From an uncultured Lachnospiraceae bacterium (GTDB lineage Bacteria > Bacillota > Clostridia > Lachnospirales > Lachnospiraceae), in contig CAJUOO010000069.1 of the NCBI GenBank assembly GCA_910588535.1, forward strand, positions 1-16,230: a DNA stretch of 16,230 nucleotides. The letters are read 5' to 3'. Shown in pieces: positions 14,335 through 16,230 of the stretch (within the stretch, counting starts at the first letter, position 1; every line of letters starts with the position of its first letter). The notes beneath the pieces are model-generated. The model searched no databases, was not told the origin of the DNA, and was given only the letters and a program-made list of their open reading frames with translations. Made by a program: the position numbers and the translations under genes.

Positions 14335-15954
14335 ATGATAAAAAATAAACTTAGAGTTGCCGCATATTGTAGAGTTTCTACCGATAAGGATGACCAGATC
14401 AATTCTTTAATCAGCCAGCGAAAATACTTTGCAGATTATATTACACACCATGATGACTGGGTTATGATTGATGTGTATTATGATGAGGGTATCAGTGGTA
14501 CGCAGACCAAGAAGCGTGCCGGTTTTAATGCTATGATTGAAGAAGCTATGCAAGGTGGAATTGACCTTATCCTGACCAAGGAAGTATGCCGATTTGCAAG
14601 AAATACTGTAGATACTCTGTCCTATACCCGAAAGTTAAAGGATATCGGAGTTGGCGTCATTTTTACCATTGATAACATTGATACTAGAGATTCGGATGGT
14701 GAGCTTCGTCTGACTATTATGGCAAGTATCGCACAGGAAGAAAGCCGTAAGACTTCACAGCGTGTGAAATGGGGACAAAAGCGCCGGATGGAGCAAGGAA
14801 TTGTCTTCGGTAGGGATTTGATTGGTTACAATGTCCGTAATGGGGAGCTTACAATTAACGAAGAGGATGTTCCTATTGTCCGTGCTATTTTTCATAAGTA
14901 CACCAACGAGGGAAAAGGTACTCATGTGATTGCAAGGGAACTATCCGAGGAAGGATTACATCCCAAGCGAGTTAAGTTGTGGTCTGCTACCGTTATTCTC
15001 AGAGCTTTGCGAAACGAGAAATATGTGGGTGACTTGTGTCAGAAGAAAACCTTTACGCCTAACTATCTGACACATGCAAAGAAGTATAATCGAGAGAATG
15101 AAGAAATGGTTTATTTGAAAAACCACCACGAGCCTATCATTGATAGGGATTTATGGAACCGGACACAGAAGGAGCTTTTAAGGCGTGCTCCTACAGAGGA
15201 AATGAAGTCTAAGTACAGCAATCGTTATTGGTGCAGTGGTAAACTCTATTGTGGAATGTGCGGTCAAAGATATGTTAGCCGTACCAAGAAGCTAAAAAAC
15301 GGCACCACCTATAAGGCTTGGCGTTGCTTTGCGGCGGCAAATCATGGAACCAGTAAAGTATCAGAGGACGGTGGAGTGATTGGCTGTGACAACGGTTCTA
15401 TCAATGAGCGAGCATTACTTACTTGTGTACATTATTGTATCTGCCAGCTACAGACCAATCAGAAGAAATTGAAGAAGGAAATCCTACAAGAAATCAAGAC
15501 CATGAAAGGTATCACGGACAAGAAGCTTGATACAAAGCGTATTACAGAGAGAATGGAAAATCTGAATACCAAGAAGCATAAAGCCATTGATTTGATGTTG
15601 GATGGATTGATTACAAAGGCAGATTTACAGGAACAGACAAAATGGTACGATGAACAGCTTGCTGAGCTTTCAAAACTGCTTTCCAACTCACAGAGTAAGG
15701 ACAAAGAACAGACAAAGCAGATTGATGTATTTGAACAGTACATTACTACTTTGGCTGAGATTATGACCTTTGATGAAACTAATGAAACCCTGTATCGTGA
15801 GATACTGGATAAAATGGTTATTTACCACAACAACATCGTAGAGGTCTGGCTAAAATGCGTTCCCTTCGGCATGAAGCTGACCATTCATTCCTATGGTAAG
15901 AATGAGGACTATACAACAGATATTCTTAATATGGAAATCATTGAAAATTCTTAA
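14335..15954 (+). CDS. Large serine recombinase of element 2
   Basis: A 539-aa site-specific recombinase. The catalytic domain begins RVAAYCRVSTDKDDQ with Ser15, then YYDEGISGTQTKKRAGFNAM and TKEVCRFARNTVDTL (arginines 86 and 89). EESRKTSQRVKWGQ forms the start of the long helix. The recombinase domain spans about 155-285. A zinc ribbon with CGMCGQRY (306-313), C331 and C351 follows, then a coiled coil (about 370-460). The start is set at 14335 because AAAAGGAGG lies ahead of it; the frame is open upstream to 14296 without support. It differs in sequence and strand from the element 1 enzyme, so it belongs to a separate integration event or another module. The flank after its stop is the likely att region. 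Confidence 0.95.
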   Translation: MIKNKLRVAAYCRVSTDKDDQINSLISQRKYFADYITHHDDWVMIDVYYDEGISGTQTKKRAGFNAMIEEAMQGGIDLILTKEVCRFARNTVDTLSYTRKLKDIGVGVIFTIDNIDTRDSDGELRLTIMASIAQEESRKTSQRVKWGQKRRMEQGIVFGRDLIGYNVRNGELTINEEDVPIVRAIFHKYTNEGKGTHVIARELSEEGLHPKRVKLWSATVILRALRNEKYVGDLCQKKTFTPNYLTHAKKYNRENEEMVYLKNHHEPIIDRDLWNRTQKELLRRAPTEEMKSKYSNRYWCSGKLYCGMCGQRYVSRTKKLKNGTTYKAWRCFAAANHGTSKVSEDGGVIGCDNGSINERALLTCVHYCICQLQTNQKKLKKEILQEIKTMKGITDKKLDTKRITERMENLNTKKHKAIDLMLDGLITKADLQEQTKWYDEQLAELSKLLSNSQSKDKEQTKQIDVFEQYITTLAEIMTFDETNETLYREILDKMVIYHNNIVEVWLKCVPFGMKLTIHSYGKNEDYTTDILNMEIIENS

Positions 15955-15984
15955 AGATCGGGCTGTTGCATTAAAAAACATATA

Positions 15985-16004
15985 CAGGATATTATAATAT
16001 CTTG
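15985..16004. other. Near-perfect palindrome after recombinase 2
   Basis: GATATTATAATATC (15988-16001) is a perfect 14-bp palindrome, with outer CA and TG also pairing. It is 30 bp after the recombinase stop. It may be a weak terminator stem or part of a recombination site. The remainder of 15955-16043 holds no gene. Confidence 0.35.
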
Positions 16005-16043
16005 CAGGATGAATTTTGTTTTATCATTTTCAGAAAAGGTCCA

Positions 16044-16182
16044 TATAGCCCATCCGCTGTTTTCCTCCGTCACCCCGCTTGCGCTTAGTGAAAAACGTAA
16101 CGGATACTAAGCTCGTGAACTACCTCGCTAAGTACCGACGTTTTTCAATAGGTTCCTTGAGGAAAACAGCGGATGGGCTATA
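16044..16182. repeat. 139-bp palindromic dispersed repeat with 24-bp terminal inverted repeats
   Basis: The outer arms 16044-16067 (TATAGCCCATCC...CCTC) and 16159-16182 are exact reverse complements over 24 bp. An inner pair, TGAAAAACGT (16089-16098) and ACGTTTTTCA (16138-16147), is also exact. A third, imperfect pair (CGGATACTAAGC with GCTAAGTACCG) closes the centre. The whole unit can fold into one long hairpin with an internal bulge. There is no room for a transposase. A partial copy in opposite orientation is at 1-53. It fits a MITE- or REP-like intergenic repeat. Confidence 0.8.
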
Positions 16183-16230
16183 CTACTTTTATTGAATCGT
16201 TCAGATACGCTGTGATTCTGCATATATTTG

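Larger units (their letters stand above)
12782..16040. mobile_element. Second mobile segment with a serine recombinase, ends unresolved
   Basis: Everything between the cut cotJC fragment and the right-hand dispersed repeat looks foreign: a self-contained three-gene operon, a broken gene, a SHOCT-like ORF and a large serine recombinase whose 3' end lies about 90 bp from the repeat. The left end is placed where catalase homology stops. No shared core or inverted arms like those of element 1 were found, so the right end is only a guess and the element may extend past the window. Confidence 0.45.

Noticed and set aside
15985..16045. Five-base match (GGATG) between the 12764 break and 16007-16011 as the core of element 2
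   Set aside because: It is too short to mean anything. The sequence beyond does not encode the missing catalase N-terminus, and no inverted arms accompany it.

Overview
The window looks like chromosome of a spore-forming Clostridia species, probably Lachnospiraceae. The grounds are the protein styles, strong AGGAGG-type ribosome binding sites, a spore-coat manganese-catalase (CotJC-type) gene, and large serine recombinases carried on small integrative elements. No rRNA, tRNA or CRISPR array was seen.

Host part (about 1-4840, all genes on the minus strand). A cotJC-type gene ends here at 4745 and is followed by its own hairpin terminator (4635-4684). Then come a methyl-accepting chemotaxis protein, a terminator, and an overlapping pair: an L-cysteine desulfidase/serine-dehydratase-alpha family enzyme (UPF0597) and an L-asparaginase. 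The pair suggests amino-acid catabolism releasing ammonia, keto acids and sulfide. A dispersed repeat lies at the extreme left end (1-53). A full 139-bp copy with 24-bp terminal inverted repeats lies at the right end (16044-16182).

Element 1 (4831-12424). The coding sequence for the CotJC C-terminus at 4745-4840 is separated from the middle of the same gene (12415-12781) by exactly 7,584 bp. Both junctions share the 10-bp core CTTCACCAAA (plus strand). Joining them across the core gives an uninterrupted catalase reading frame. The element ends, put together, form a 48-bp attP-like site with 16-bp imperfect inverted arms. A 508-aa serine recombinase ends 77 bp from one junction. The layout resembles skin-type elements that interrupt sporulation genes. 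Cargo: a two-gene ABC exporter operon with YgbA-like and YbaN-like genes, under a strong promoter with twin GTTAG-N6-CTAAC operators but no regulator gene nearby; a frameshifted unknown gene; a Sir2-family relic; and a strongly structured intergenic hairpin.

Element 2 (about 12782 to 16040, ends not resolved). The remaining cotJC piece also lacks its 5' part, cut just before the conserved IGTEELAH motif. Beyond it lies a second mobile-looking segment. It has a three-gene minus-strand operon (54-aa protein, GNAT-like protein, 62-aa protein) with its own promoter and terminator. A broken gene, a small SHOCT-like protein and a second, 539-aa serine recombinase follow on the plus strand. The first third of cotJC was not found anywhere in the window.

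The most interesting reading is that cotJC has been used as an integration target by at least one serine-recombinase element. Excision would restore the catalase frame across this junction, although the missing 5' end leaves open whether a whole gene can ever be rebuilt.
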